Positions 26,483 to 35,537 of a stretch of 64,000 nucleotides of DNA are shown here, piece by piece. Position 1 is the first letter of the stretch; each line of letters opens with the position of its first letter. Origin of the DNA: Nocardioides panacisoli (GTDB taxonomy: Bacteria > Actinomycetota > Actinomycetes > Propionibacteriales > Nocardioidaceae); assembly GCF_019448235.1 (NCBI RefSeq), contig NZ_CP080409.1:3100001-3164000 (forward strand), read 5' to 3'. Made by a program: the position numbers and the translations under genes. The notes below the pieces were generated by a model. It made no database searches. It had not been told where the DNA came from and saw only the letters and a list, made by a program, of their open reading frames with translations.

Positions 26483-26564
26483 CGAGTTGGCGCCGAGTCG
26501 ACCCGCTCATGGGCCGAGTTGGCGCCGACTCGACCCTCCTGTGAGCCGAGTTGGCGCCGACTCG
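26483..26564. repeat. Array A of the 18-bp near-palindromic intergenic repeat (three units)
   Basis: Units at 26483-26500 (ending GAGTCG), 26515-26532 and 26547-26564 (both CGAGTTGGCGCCGACTCG) start exactly 32 bases apart. Each has a GGCGCC core and CGAG/CTCG ends. The spacers are similar (ACCCGCTCATGGGC, ACCCTCCTGTGAGC). This array lies between two divergent genes; the other three arrays are at convergent junctions. Confidence 0.9.
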
Positions 26565-26604
26565 GCATCCCGTTCGACGATGGTGGCGGTGTCAACCACC
26601 GCCG

Positions 26605-26610
26605 GTAGGC
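26605..26610 (+). promoter_or_regulatory. -10 box of leaderless marR gene
   Basis: TAGGCT lies 7 bases before ATG 26618 with no Shine-Dalgarno. The same hexamer at the same spacing precedes dnaX (43559) and the DUF4177 gene (60627). Confidence 0.5.
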
Positions 26611-26617
26611 TGGTGGC

Positions 26618-27067
26618 ATGACGACGTGGCTCGACGAGGACCAGCAGCGCGCGTGGCGGGCGTGGCTCAACGCCCACGCCCAGCTGTCCGCGCGCCTGGG
26701 TCGCGAGCTGCAGGCCGCCAGCGGCCTCTCGCTGGCCGACTACGAGGTGCTCGTCGCCCTCACCGACGTGCCCGACCACCGGATGCGGATGTTCGAGCTC
26801 ACCGACGCCGTGCAGTGGGAGAAGAGCCGGCTGTCCAAGCAGATCAGCCGCATGACGGCGCGCGGCCTGGTCTCGCGCACCGAGTGCCCCGACGACCGCC
26901 GCGGCGCCCACGTCGCGCTCACGGCCGAGGGCCTCGCCGCGATCCGGTCCGCCGCGCCCGGCCACGCCGACTCGGTGCGCTCCTTGGTCTTCGACGGGCT
27001 CGAGGACGACGAGGTCCGCGCGTTGGAGAAGTTCTTCGGCCGCGTCCTCGACCGCGTCAACGGCTAG
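26618..27067 (+). CDS. MarR-family regulator
   Basis: 149 residues, normal for MarR. The winged-helix region is visible in [40 protein letters not shown] and the wing [20 protein letters not shown]. It binds DNA as a dimer and usually responds to phenolic or oxidative signals; no ligand can be assigned. The target may be the divergent aminotransferase or itself. Its 3' end overlaps the convergent thioesterase by 11 bases. Confidence 0.88.
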   Translation: MTTWLDEDQQRAWRAWLNAHAQLSARLGRELQAASGLSLADYEVLVALTDVPDHRMRMFELTDAVQWEKSRLSKQISRMTARGLVSRTECPDDRRGAHVALTAEGLAAIRSAAPGHADSVRSLVFDGLEDDEVRALEKFFGRVLDRVNG

Positions 27068-27539
27068 GTCGCTCCCGCAGCGTCACCGGCTCCCCGGCGT
27101 ACGCCGCCAGGTCGGCCCGCACCTCCTCCGAGATCGGCCACGACTCGTTCGTGCCGGCGTCCCACAGCACGATCGCGGTCTCGGAGACGACCGCCGGCGG
27201 GTGGTCCTCGCCGACGCGCAGCTCGGAGGAGACCGTCACCGACGTCCGGCCGACGTGGCTCACCCACATCCGCACCAGGAACGGCTGGAACGGCACGAAC
27301 CGCATCTCGGCGTGGTAGTCGACGCGCTGGGAGCCGACCAGCTCCACCACGCCGTCGGGCAGCCGGCCGAGCAGTCCGGTGCCGCTGCCGGCCACCTCGG
27401 CGAAGCGGAGGAAGAGCAGGCGCGCCTCGTCGAGCACCCGGATCGCCTCGACGTTGTCGACGTGCCCGCCGAGGTTGACGTCACGCAGTCGGGCCTGGAT
27501 CTCGCACTCGAAGGTGACGGTCGGATGGTTCTCGCTCAC
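27057..27539 (-). CDS. Acyl-CoA thioesterase, hot-dog fold (4HBT type)
   Basis: 160 residues from GTG 27539. The pattern [20 protein letters not shown] resembles the active-site stretch of 4-hydroxybenzoyl-CoA thioesterase relatives (RxxDxNxxGHVxN). [20 protein letters not shown] and [20 protein letters not shown] complete the fold. The substrate is unknown. It is divergent from ACC deaminase (88-base gap) and convergent, overlapping, with marR. Confidence 0.82.
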   Translation of the reverse strand: MSENHPTVTFECEIQARLRDVNLGGHVDNVEAIRVLDEARLLFLRFAEVAGSGTGLLGRLPDGVVELVGSQRVDYHAEMRFVPFQPFLVRMWVSHVGRTSVTVSSELRVGEDHPPAVVSETAIVLWDAGTNESWPISEEVRADLAAYAGEPVTLRERPSR

Positions 27540-27626
27540 GGCCCGATCCTCCCCGGCCGGCCACGTCGCCGCGGCTGCGGCCCCGACACCGTTCCGCCGG
27601 GCACACGCAACTGCGAGGATGATCAG

Positions 27627-28646
27627 ATGAGGCTGCAGGAGTTCCCCCGCCACCCGCTGACCTTCGGACCCAGCCCGGTGCACCGCCTCGCGCGGCTGAC
27701 CGAGCACCTCGGCGGGGCCGAGGTGTGGGCCAAGCGGGAGGACGTGAGCAGCGGCCTCGCCTTCGGCGGCAACAAGGTGCGCAAGCTGGAGTACCTCGTG
27801 CCCGACATCCTCGCCAGCGGGGCCGACACGCTCGTGTCGATCGGCGGCGTCCAGTCCAACCACACCCGCCAGGTCGCCGCCGTCGCCGCGCACCTGGGGC
27901 TGCGGGCGCGGCTGGTGCAGGAGCACTGGGTGCCGTGGGACGAGCCGGTCAACGACCGCGTGGGCAACATCCAGCTCTCGCGGATGATGGGCGCCGACGT
28001 GCGGCTCGACCCCGCGGGGTTCGACATCGGGATCCGCCAGTCCTGGGAGGACGCGATCGCCGAGGTCGAGGCGGCGGGCGGCACGCCGTACGCCATCCCC
28101 GCCGGGGCCAGCGAGCACCGACTCGGCGGCCTGGGTTTTGCCAATTGGGCCTTCGAGGTCGCCGAGCAGGAGCGTGACCTCGGCGTCCACTTCGACACCG
28201 TCGTCGTGTGCACCGTCACCGGGTCCACCCACGCCGGCATGGTCGCCGGGTTCGCGGCACTGGAGGAGCTGACCGGCGTACGCCGCCGCGTGATCGGCAT
28301 CGACGCCTCCGCGACACTCGCGCGCACCACCGACCAGGTCGAGCGGATCGCTCGCCACACCGCCGAGCTCATCGAGCTCGGGCGTGACCTGCGCGACGAC
28401 GAGATCACCGTGCTCGAGGGGTGGGCCGGTGACCGCTACGGCATCCCCGTCGAGTCGACCATGGCCGCCATGCGACTCGGCGCCGAGCTGGAGGCGATGA
28501 TCACCGACCCGGTCTATGAGGGGAAGTCGCTGGCCGGCCTGGTCGACCTCGTCGGCAGCGGCGACATCCCCCGCGACGCGACCGTGCTCTACGCCCACCT
28601 GGGCGGGCAGCCCGCCCTCAACGCCTACCACTCGCTCTGGCCCTGA
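27627..28646 (+). CDS. acdS: 1-aminocyclopropane-1-carboxylate (ACC) deaminase
   Basis: 339 residues, family length. The PLP lysine is K50 in [15 protein letters not shown], the catalytic serine S77 is in [11 protein letters not shown], and the Tyr-Glu pair near residue 297 is in [16 protein letters not shown]. The C-terminal [10 protein letters not shown] is also present. The Tyr-Glu pair and the LGG segment fit true ACC deaminases rather than D-cysteine desulfhydrases. The enzyme converts ACC to 2-oxobutyrate and ammonia, lowering plant ethylene, which would suit a plant- or soil-associated host. Confidence 0.87.
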   Translation: MRLQEFPRHPLTFGPSPVHRLARLTEHLGGAEVWAKREDVSSGLAFGGNKVRKLEYLVPDILASGADTLVSIGGVQSNHTRQVAAVAAHLGLRARLVQEHWVPWDEPVNDRVGNIQLSRMMGADVRLDPAGFDIGIRQSWEDAIAEVEAAGGTPYAIPAGASEHRLGGLGFANWAFEVAEQERDLGVHFDTVVVCTVTGSTHAGMVAGFAALEELTGVRRRVIGIDASATLARTTDQVERIARHTAELIELGRDLRDDEITVLEGWAGDRYGIPVESTMAAMRLGAELEAMITDPVYEGKSLAGLVDLVGSGDIPRDATVLYAHLGGQPALNAYHSLWP

Positions 28647-28666
28647 TCGGCCCGCCCGGGATCAGG
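28642..28666. terminator. Shared hairpin spanning both stop codons of convergent genes
   Basis: CCTGATC (28642-28648) pairs with GATCAGG (28660-28666) around an 11-base GC-rich loop. The TGA of acdS (28644-28646) lies in the left arm and the stop of eccC (28662-28664) in the right arm. It probably acts as a compact bidirectional terminator. Confidence 0.55.
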
Positions 28667-31600
28667 CCGTCGGCTCGGTCCAGGCCACCTGCACGGTGCG
28701 TACGCCGTCCTCGCGGGTGACCAGTCGACCGCGTCCCGGAGGGGCGGGGGCGGCGCGCACCCCGGCCAGCAGTGGACCCTCGTCGGGACTGCCGGAGAGC
28801 AGCAGGCCCGGCGCTGCCAGGTCACGCAGCGCCTGCAGCACCGGTTCGTGCAGCGCCCGTGCCGCGCCGCCCGAGCGCCGCGCCACCGCCAGCCGCAGCC
28901 CGACGTCGCCGGCCTGGGGCAGCAGCGGCAGGAGGGGCGTCAGCGGTGAGCGTCCACCGAGGGTGAGCAGGTCGTGGTCGTCGACCACGACGAAGACCTC
29001 GGCGCCGGTCCACCACGATCGCTCCCGGAGCTGGCGTGGCGTGACGTCGGGTCCGGGGAGCCGGGTGGTCAGGTAGTCGGCGAGTTCCTGCAGCGCGGGC
29101 TCGGCCTGCGCGGCGGAAGTGAGGTGGTGCAGCACGAAGTCGTCGGGGAGCTCACCGCCCAGCGAGCGACGTGGATCCACCAGCACCAGCTGCGCCCGGT
29201 CCGCGCCCCGGGTCCGCTCGATGGCGCGCACCCAGGTGCGCAGCGTCGCGCTCCTGCCCGAGCCGCCCTCGCCGAGGACCAACAGGTGCGGCGTCCTCGT
29301 CACGTCGATCCCGACCGGGGCCAGCGTCGACTCCGCCAGCCCGACCACCAGGTCGTCGCCCTCGCTGGTGAGGTCCTCGGCCGCGACGACGTCCGGGAGC
29401 AGTCGCAGCGCGGGCGCGCGCTCGCCCGGCCAGCGCGACGTCGACCGCTCGACCAGGTCCGCCAGTCCGTGCGCCGAGGCGTCCGGGTCGGCGACGCCGT
29501 CGACGCGGGGCAGCGCGGCGAGGAAGTGCTCGCCGGCCGCGGTGAGGCCGCGTCCAGGCCGTCCGGTCGGCACCGCCGCCGCCCGCCGCCGGTCCACCTC
29601 AGAGTCCATCGGGTCGCCCAGCCGCAGCTCCAGTCGGGTGCCGAACGCGTCGCGCAACCCACCGCGGAAGTCGGCCCACCGCTGCGCGCTCGCGACCAGG
29701 TGCACGCCCACCCCGAGGCCGCGGGCAGCCACCTCCTGCAGCGCGGCCGCCTCGTCGGCGTACTCCGCCCGGAGCGCGCCCCAGCCGTCCACGACCACGA
29801 ACACCTCGCCGTACTCGTCCGCCAGTCCGGCCTCCCGGGCCGCGAGGAGCTCGGTGACCTGCGCGACGGCGCGGCGTACGACGTCGGGCTGGTGCCGCGT
29901 CGCGACGCCGCTGACGTGGGGGAGGTGCGCCCAGGGACCGAACCCGCCGCCCCCGAGGTCCAGCACGAAGAACTGCACCTGCCGTGGACCGTGGTGCTGC
30001 GCGAGGCCGGCGACCAGCGTCTGCAGCAGTGTGGACGCGCCGCTGCGCGCTGCACCGACCACGGCGACGTGCCCACCGGCCCCGGACAGGTCGAGGACGA
30101 GCGGGTCGCGCCGCTGCGCACGGGGACGGTCGACGATGCCGATGGGGACAGCCCAAGGACCGGCGTCGACCTCGTCCGCCCGGTCGAGCTCGTCCAGCGT
30201 CGGTGGCGTGGCCAGCGGGGGCAGCCAGATCCGGTGGGCGGGGTGCCTGTGGCGGCGCAGCGCCGCGACGGCCTCCGCCAGCAGGGTCGGCGCCTCGCTG
30301 TCGGCGGCCGGCCGCTCGGCGTCGACGGTGTCCCGCGTCGCTGCGGTGAAGGGCACCACCTGCGTGACGACCGGCGCGGGGGCTGCCCGCGCCCCCGAGA
30401 CGTAGGCGGCCCGGAAGCGCGTGAGGGTCGCCGGGTCCGGCCGGAGGTAGCCGATGCCGGGTTCGGCGGGCAGGGTGTGGGCGTCCGCGACGCCGATCGC
30501 GGTGCGGGACTCGGCTGCGCTGAAGGTGCGCAGGCCGACGCGGTAGGACAGGTGCGAGTCCAGCCCCCGCAGTCGCCCCTCCTCCAGCCGCTGGGAGGCG
30601 AGCAGGAGGTGCAGGCCCAGGGAGCGGCCCAGGCGGCCGATGGCCACGAACAGGTCGAGGAACTCCGGCCGGGCCGCGAGCAGCTCGGAGAACTCGTCGA
30701 CGACGATGAACAGCGCCGGCAGCGGTGGCAGGTCCGCGCCCTCGGCCCGCGCCCGGTCGTAGTCGCGGAGCGAGGCGAGGTTCCCGGCCTCCCGCAGCAG
30801 CTCCTGGCGCCGGGTCAGCTCGCCGGCGAGTGCGTCCTGCATCCGCTCCACCAGTGTCAGCTCGCGTGCGAGGTTGGTGATGACCGCCGAGGCGTGGGGG
30901 AGGTCGGCCATCCCCGCGAACGTCGCGCCGCCCTTGAAGTCGACCAGCACCAGGTTGAGCTCCTCGGGCGTGTGGGTGAGCGCGAGCCCGAGCACCAACG
31001 TCCGGAGGAACTCCGACTTGCCGGACCCGGTCGCGCCCACGACCAGCCCGTGGGGTCCCATGCCACCCTGCGCCGCCTCCTTCAGGTCCAGGTGCACCGG
31101 GCGGCCGGCGTCGTCGAGACCGATCGGCACCCGGAGCCGCTCCTCGACGGTGCGGCGGCGCGGGGCCGCGGACGGTGAGGTGCCGAGCAGGTCGAGATAG
31201 TCCCCGGTGGCGGTGGGGCCGGCCGTGCTCCGTCCGGCCAGCCGCCGCGCGACGGCCTCTGCCGCGGCCACCGACATCCGGTCGGGCACCAGCACCTCCG
31301 CCGCGCCCGCGGTCGGGTCGAGCGTGACCACGGTCGTCCCGGGGGCGGGCTGGTCAGCCGGCGTGGGGGAGTCGGCGCCATCGTCGGCGTCGACCACGAC
31401 GAGGAGGCGCGTCGGGCCACCCTCCACGCTCGGCCGTCGTGCACCACGGGCGTGCGGGAGCCACTTGACCCACTCCCACGCCGGGGCGCTCGCGTCGTCG
31501 GTGACGACCTCGATGCCGACGTGCGCGGGGTCGTGGAGCACCGCGACCTGGCACAGCAGCGCCCGCGCGCGACCGCGGGCGTCCGCGCCGCCCAGGGCCC

Positions 31601-32222
31601 GCCGGGGCCGGTCGGCGAGGTCGAGGACGACCGGCAGGTCTGGCTGGCGGGCGTGCACCGCCACGAACCGGTGCAGTGCGGCAGCCGTCGCCGGGTCGGC
31701 CTCGGCGACCTCGTCGTCCCCGGGGACGACGAGGTCCGCCGCGAGCGGTCGGTCGCCGACCCCGACCCGCGCCGTCCAGAAGTCCGGATCGCCGGGGCGG
31801 CGCTCCCCCACCCGCGACCCCTCCGCCACCAGGCGCGCCAACGCCGCCGGCGGGGGATGACGCGACTCCTCGGAGCGACGCTGGTCGGCGGCCACCTCCC
31901 GCACGGTGCGGCGTACGACGGCCAGGTGGCGCAGGTAGGAGCGGCGCGCGCTGCCGACGCGCTGGTGGTGCTGGCGCCGCTGCCGGTCGACCTGCACGGC
32001 GACGAAACCGAGGGTGGCGCCGGCGAACATCCCGGCGGCGAGGAAGCGTGTCACCGTGCTCGCCCCGCCCAAGGAGGCCACCAGCACGATCGAGCCGACA
32101 CTGCCCAGCATCGGGAGGGCGTTGAGCGCCAGTCCGGCGGCACCCTCGCGCGGTTGCTGGGGCGGCGGCGGGCGCAGCTCCACCCGCGGCAGGGGTGGTG
32201 GCTCCTCGTGCGTCCGGTTCAC
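28662..32222 (-). CDS. eccC: EccC: type VII secretion FtsK/SpoIIIE ATPase (fused Ca-Cb form)
   Basis: 1186 residues. Two N-terminal membrane helices (about 30-75) are followed by three ATPase modules. Module 1 has an intact Walker A (GATGSGKSEF, about residue 395) and Walker B IVVDEFSELL. Module 2 has GAARSGASTLL near 729 and module 3 has GEGGSGRSATLR near 987; both lack the Walker lysine. EccC drives export of WXG100 proteins through EccBCD in the inner membrane, and its last module normally binds the substrate signal. It is divergent from the WXG100 genes across 183 bases; a TAGGCT -10-like box is at 32259-32264. Confidence 0.9.
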   Translation of the reverse strand: MNRTHEEPPPLPRVELRPPPPQQPREGAAGLALNALPMLGSVGSIVLVASLGGASTVTRFLAAGMFAGATLGFVAVQVDRQRRQHHQRVGSARRSYLRHLAVVRRTVREVAADQRRSEESRHPPPAALARLVAEGSRVGERRPGDPDFWTARVGVGDRPLAADLVVPGDDEVAEADPATAAALHRFVAVHARQPDLPVVLDLADRPRRALGGADARGRARALLCQVAVLHDPAHVGIEVVTDDASAPAWEWVKWLPHARGARRPSVEGGPTRLLVVVDADDGADSPTPADQPAPGTTVVTLDPTAGAAEVLVPDRMSVAAAEAVARRLAGRSTAGPTATGDYLDLLGTSPSAAPRRRTVEERLRVPIGLDDAGRPVHLDLKEAAQGGMGPHGLVVGATGSGKSEFLRTLVLGLALTHTPEELNLVLVDFKGGATFAGMADLPHASAVITNLARELTLVERMQDALAGELTRRQELLREAGNLASLRDYDRARAEGADLPPLPALFIVVDEFSELLAARPEFLDLFVAIGRLGRSLGLHLLLASQRLEEGRLRGLDSHLSYRVGLRTFSAAESRTAIGVADAHTLPAEPGIGYLRPDPATLTRFRAAYVSGARAAPAPVVTQVVPFTAATRDTVDAERPAADSEAPTLLAEAVAALRRHRHPAHRIWLPPLATPPTLDELDRADEVDAGPWAVPIGIVDRPRAQRRDPLVLDLSGAGGHVAVVGAARSGASTLLQTLVAGLAQHHGPRQVQFFVLDLGGGGFGPWAHLPHVSGVATRHQPDVVRRAVAQVTELLAAREAGLADEYGEVFVVVDGWGALRAEYADEAAALQEVAARGLGVGVHLVASAQRWADFRGGLRDAFGTRLELRLGDPMDSEVDRRRAAAVPTGRPGRGLTAAGEHFLAALPRVDGVADPDASAHGLADLVERSTSRWPGERAPALRLLPDVVAAEDLTSEGDDLVVGLAESTLAPVGIDVTRTPHLLVLGEGGSGRSATLRTWVRAIERTRGADRAQLVLVDPRRSLGGELPDDFVLHHLTSAAQAEPALQELADYLTTRLPGPDVTPRQLRERSWWTGAEVFVVVDDHDLLTLGGRSPLTPLLPLLPQAGDVGLRLAVARRSGGAARALHEPVLQALRDLAAPGLLLSGSPDEGPLLAGVRAAPAPPGRGRLVTREDGVRTVQVAWTEPTA

Positions 32223-32405
32223 GGTGCGTCCTGGTGTCGGGGTCCCGAGCGAGCGTCCAGCCTAGGTCGGTGCCGGCCCGCTGACCTGCGCCTTTCCCGC
32301 TGCCTGTGGACAACCGGAGCAGGGGGTTCCGCGACGTGGGTCGTGCTGGATAGGACTGCTCCACCGCGCGCCGGTCCGATGCCGGCGCAGCAGAGGAGGA
32401 TCACC

Positions 32406-32726
32406 ATGAGCACCCACGCACCCCAGTTCGGGCAGGGCGACGGCACGCTGTCGCGCGCCGCCGGCCTCGTCGCCGAGGCCCGGCAGGACTTCACCACCAT
32501 GAGCCAGCAGCTCGACGGCCAGATCGCAGCGGTCCACGGCCAGTGGGGCGGCCGCGGCGCCCAGGCCTTCTTCCTGCTCCACCGCGCGTGGACGGAGAAG
32601 CAGGCCACGGTGGTGCGCGCGCTGGACGAGTTCGAGGCCTCGCTGCGCCGCACCGAGGCCGACAACGTCGACACCGACCAGACGCAGGGCAGCAGCTACC
32701 AGGCGCTGGTCCAGCGGCTCGGCTGA
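32406..32726 (+). CDS. WXG100-family (EsxA/EsxB-like) secreted protein 1
   Basis: 106 residues, predicted helix-turn-helix hairpin with W47-G48-G49 at the turn (VHGQWGGRGAQAF). ATG 32406 is set by GAGGAGG just upstream (32393-32399). These small proteins form dimers with their neighbour and are exported by EccC. It lacks the C-terminal YxxxD/E signal, which is present on the second protein. A possible -10 (TAGGAC, 32351-32356) lies in the divergent promoter region. Confidence 0.87.
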   Translation: MSTHAPQFGQGDGTLSRAAGLVAEARQDFTTMSQQLDGQIAAVHGQWGGRGAQAFFLLHRAWTEKQATVVRALDEFEASLRRTEADNVDTDQTQGSSYQALVQRLG

Positions 32727-32738
32727 GGGAGGACGACC

Positions 32739-33035
32739 ATGAACCTCGACGGGATGCGCGTCAACCACGCCGCGCTGGAGCAGGCCGCGGCCGACCTCCA
32801 GCAGACGGTGCGCCACATCGACGCCCGGATGGACCGCCTCGAGAGCGAGCTCGAGCCGCTGCGCAGCGACTGGGCCGGCGCGGCCCAGCAGACCTACGTC
32901 GTCGCGAAGTCCCAGTGGGACCGCGCGATCGCCGAGATGCGCGACCTGCTGGACCAGACCCGACTGACCGTGCAGCAGTCCAACGCCGAGTACGCCGCTG
33001 CCGACCGCAGGGGGGCCGCGGCATTCGAGATCTGA
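32739..33035 (+). CDS. WXG100-family (EsxA/EsxB-like) secreted protein 2
   Basis: 98 residues with W45-A46-G47 at the hairpin turn (LRSDWAGAAQQTY). A YxxxD export signal, Y85-A-A-A-D89, lies near the C-terminus in SNAEYAAADRRG. It starts 12 bases after the first WXG100 gene with GGGAGGA as ribosome site. It probably carries the secretion signal for the heterodimer. Confidence 0.88.
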   Translation: MNLDGMRVNHAALEQAAADLQQTVRHIDARMDRLESELEPLRSDWAGAAQQTYVVAKSQWDRAIAEMRDLLDQTRLTVQQSNAEYAAADRRGAAAFEI

Positions 33036-33065
33036 GCCCGGCCGGTCCAGTCGGCCCTGCCAACA

Positions 33066-33102
33066 CTGCCGGCCCTGCCGGCCCTGCCGGCACTGCCGAC
33101 AC
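33066..33102 (+). repeat. 9-base tandem repeats upstream of eccD
   Basis: Four near-identical tandem copies of a GCCCTGCCG-type unit (the last is GCACTGCCG), preceded by ACACTGCCG, lie in the 80-base gap between the second WXG100 gene and eccD. Read in the eccD frame they encode PAGPAGPAG, but no ATG, GTG or TTG precedes them in that frame. They could form alternative stem structures ahead of the eccD start. Confidence 0.7.
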
Positions 33103-33115
33103 CGCCGCCGGGTCG

Positions 33116-34378
33116 GTGTCGGTGACCGTCTCGGGCGGTCGCCGTCGCGCCGACCTGGTGCTGCCCACCGCCGTGCCGGTGGCCGAGCTGCTGCCCGACC
33201 TCGCGGGTCGGCTCGACCTGCTCGACGGGGCGACCGCCCACGAGCCGCTCGACCTCACGACCGTGCTCGGCGACCGCCTGGGCGACGACCTCGGGCTCGG
33301 GCCGCAGGGCGTGGCCGACGGGGCACTGCTCCTGCTCACCGCGGGCCCTCCCGCGGCACCGCCGGCGCGCCACGACGATCCGGCCGACGCCGTCGCGGAG
33401 GCGGTCGAGCGGACCCAGCCGCCGTGGTCCCCGGCCGCGGCGCGGCGTACGACGCTCGCAGCGGCCGTCCTCGCGCTCGGGCTGGGACTCGCGGCGCTGT
33501 CGGGGGTGCCGGCCGGGTCGGCGGCGACGGTCGCCGGCGTGCTCGGCAGCCTGCTGGTGGTGCTGGCCGTCGTGGGGGAGCGGCGGCACGGGGATCGGGC
33601 GACGGTCCTGGTGCTCACCTGGCTCGCCTCCTGCCACGGGGCGGTGACCGGTGCCCTGCTCGCCCCGATGTGGCGGGCGGAGGCCACGCTCGCCGCGGCG
33701 GGTGCCGGGCTGCTGGTCGTCGCACTGGGGTGCGTGGCGCTGCGGCTGCCGGCGGTCCCGCCCGCACTGGTCGGCTGCGTGGCCGTGGTCGCCGGGGTGC
33801 TGGTGCTCGCCGGGGTCGACCGCGCGACGGCGGCCCCGATCGGCCTGGTGGTGCTGGTGCTGGCCGGCAACGCGACCCCACGGCTGGCGTCGGGGGCGGC
33901 CGGCCTCCACGCCGACACCCGGGAGGAGCACGCCAGGGCACTGGAGCCACGGGTCACCACCGGCCACGACCTGCTGCTCGCGGCGGAGGTGGCGCTGGGC
34001 GTCGCCGTCGTGGCACTGGCGCCGGTCGTCGGTCGACTGGGGCCGTGGGGGACGGCGCTGGCCGCCACCGGTGCCGTCGCCGTGCTGCTGCGGGCGGTGC
34101 ACCGCCGCTCCGCGCCGCAGGTGCAGGTGGTGGTCACCGCCGGCGTGGCCGCGCTGGTCGCGCTCGGGGCGGTGCTGCTGGTGACCGGGTCGGCAGGGCC
34201 CGGCCCCGCCCTCGTCGCGCCGGTGGTCGGGCTGGCCGCCCTCGCGGGGCTCGTGCTCGGGGTGCGGCCCACGGTGCGGCTGCGCCGGTGGGGCGCGGTG
34301 CTGGAGACGCTCGCCGTGGTGGCACTGCTGCCGCTGCTGGTGCTGACCGTCGGCTGGTTCGACGCGATCCGGGGGTGA
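33116..34378 (+). CDS. eccD: EccD: type VII secretion multispanning membrane channel component
   Basis: 420 residues from GTG 33116, the first usable start in frame. GTG 33122 is an alternative; neither has a clear Shine-Dalgarno. The N-terminal ubiquitin-like domain (VSVTVSGGRRRADLVLPTAV, PLDLTTVLGDRL) is followed from about residue 105 by roughly ten transmembrane helices, with a cytosolic loop near LHADTREEHARALEPRV. EccD normally has eleven helices and forms the bulk of the T7SS membrane pore. It is translated in an operon with the WXG100 genes and eccB. Confidence 0.87.
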   Translation: MSVTVSGGRRRADLVLPTAVPVAELLPDLAGRLDLLDGATAHEPLDLTTVLGDRLGDDLGLGPQGVADGALLLLTAGPPAAPPARHDDPADAVAEAVERTQPPWSPAAARRTTLAAAVLALGLGLAALSGVPAGSAATVAGVLGSLLVVLAVVGERRHGDRATVLVLTWLASCHGAVTGALLAPMWRAEATLAAAGAGLLVVALGCVALRLPAVPPALVGCVAVVAGVLVLAGVDRATAAPIGLVVLVLAGNATPRLASGAAGLHADTREEHARALEPRVTTGHDLLLAAEVALGVAVVALAPVVGRLGPWGTALAATGAVAVLLRAVHRRSAPQVQVVVTAGVAALVALGAVLLVTGSAGPGPALVAPVVGLAALAGLVLGVRPTVRLRRWGAVLETLAVVALLPLLVLTVGWFDAIRG

Positions 34379-34384
34379 GGTGCG

Positions 34385-35479
34385 GTGACCGACGACGCTG
34401 ACCTGCTCGAGGCGCAGGGCCACGACCGGCGCCGGGTGCTCGCCGCCCTGGTGCACGGGCGACCGGGCGGGGAGGAGGTGGCACTGCCGCGCCGCCTGCG
34501 CAGCGTCGTGGCGGGCGTCGTGCTCGCCGCACTGGTGCTGGTCGGCGCGTTCATCGCCTCGGTCGTGGCGCCCCGCGACGCGGTGGACTGGGACGGACCG
34601 TCGCTCGTCGCCGACACCGACAGCGGCGCGCTCCACCTCATCGACGACGACGCCCCCGACGGCCCCGTGCTGCGGCCCGTCGCCAACGCGACGTCCGCGC
34701 GCCTCCTGGCCGGGGACACCTCGCCGCAGCAGGTCCCGGGGAGCGTGGTCGCCGCGAGTCCGCACGGGCCACCGGTCGGACTGCCCACCGCCCCACCGAC
34801 GGTTCCGCCGCCGGGATCACTGTTGCCCGACGGCTGGACCGCGTGCACCGGCCGCGGACAGGGCGTGCACCTCGACATCACCGAGGTGCCGGCGGCCCGT
34901 CCCGTCACCGCCGACACCGGTGTGGTGGTCGACGACGGCGCGCGCCGGTGGCTGGTCGCGACCAGCCGCACCTACGACGGCACCACCGCCGCCCGGCGCC
35001 ATCCCGTGGCCGCCGGTACGCCGGTCGCGCGAGCGGCCGCGGTCGAGGTCGACCCCGGGTGGGTGGCGTTGTTCCCCGTCGGCGGGCCGGCCGCGGGCGT
35101 GGAGGTCCGGATCCCGCCGACGGTGCCGGACGGCGAGGTGTGCGCCGTCATGGAACGCAGCGGGGAGGAGGGCACGTCGGTCGCGCTCGCGATCTCCCCG
35201 GCCGACCGGACCGCGGAGCCGGTCGCGCCCGGCGAGGTGGCGGCGTACGTCGCACCGGGGCACGGTGCCCTGGTGCGGGCAGGGAGCGGGCCCACCCAGC
35301 TCGTCGCGGAGACCGGCCGTCGACACCCGGTCGAGGAGGCCGCGCTCGAGCGGCTGGGACTGGCCGGGGAGCGGCCCGCGGAGGTCCCGGCCGCCTGGCT
35401 CGGCCTGCTGCCCGAGGGGGTCGAGCTCTCGACCGCGGCGGCGCGGTGTCCGCTGGGCCGTGCCCCGTGTCGCGAGTGA
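34385..35479 (+). CDS. eccB: EccB: type VII secretion single-pass periplasmic component
   Basis: 364 residues, shorter than mycobacterial EccB (about 480). A cytosolic N-terminus (residues 1-40) is followed by one helix (VVAGVVLAALVLVGAFIASV) and a large periplasmic domain. It includes the family-typical LVAETGRRHPVEEAALERLG and paired C-terminal cysteines (CPLGRAPC). GTG 34385 is 6 bases after the eccD stop. The central repeats look reduced, consistent with a minimal system. Confidence 0.83.
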   Translation: MTDDADLLEAQGHDRRRVLAALVHGRPGGEEVALPRRLRSVVAGVVLAALVLVGAFIASVVAPRDAVDWDGPSLVADTDSGALHLIDDDAPDGPVLRPVANATSARLLAGDTSPQQVPGSVVAASPHGPPVGLPTAPPTVPPPGSLLPDGWTACTGRGQGVHLDITEVPAARPVTADTGVVVDDGARRWLVATSRTYDGTTAARRHPVAAGTPVARAAAVEVDPGWVALFPVGGPAAGVEVRIPPTVPDGEVCAVMERSGEEGTSVALAISPADRTAEPVAPGEVAAYVAPGHGALVRAGSGPTQLVAETGRRHPVEEAALERLGLAGERPAEVPAAWLGLLPEGVELSTAAARCPLGRAPCRE

Positions 35480-35537
35480 GGGTGGCGGGACTCGCGCCTC
35501 CGCGGCGCCGGCCGCGAGCGCGTCTACGCTGAGCGCG

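Noticed and set aside
26483..26564. CRISPR array
   Set aside because: Repeat units are 18 bp and near-palindromic with 14-bp spacers that resemble each other, and no cas genes are present. A similar check rejects 62977-63098.
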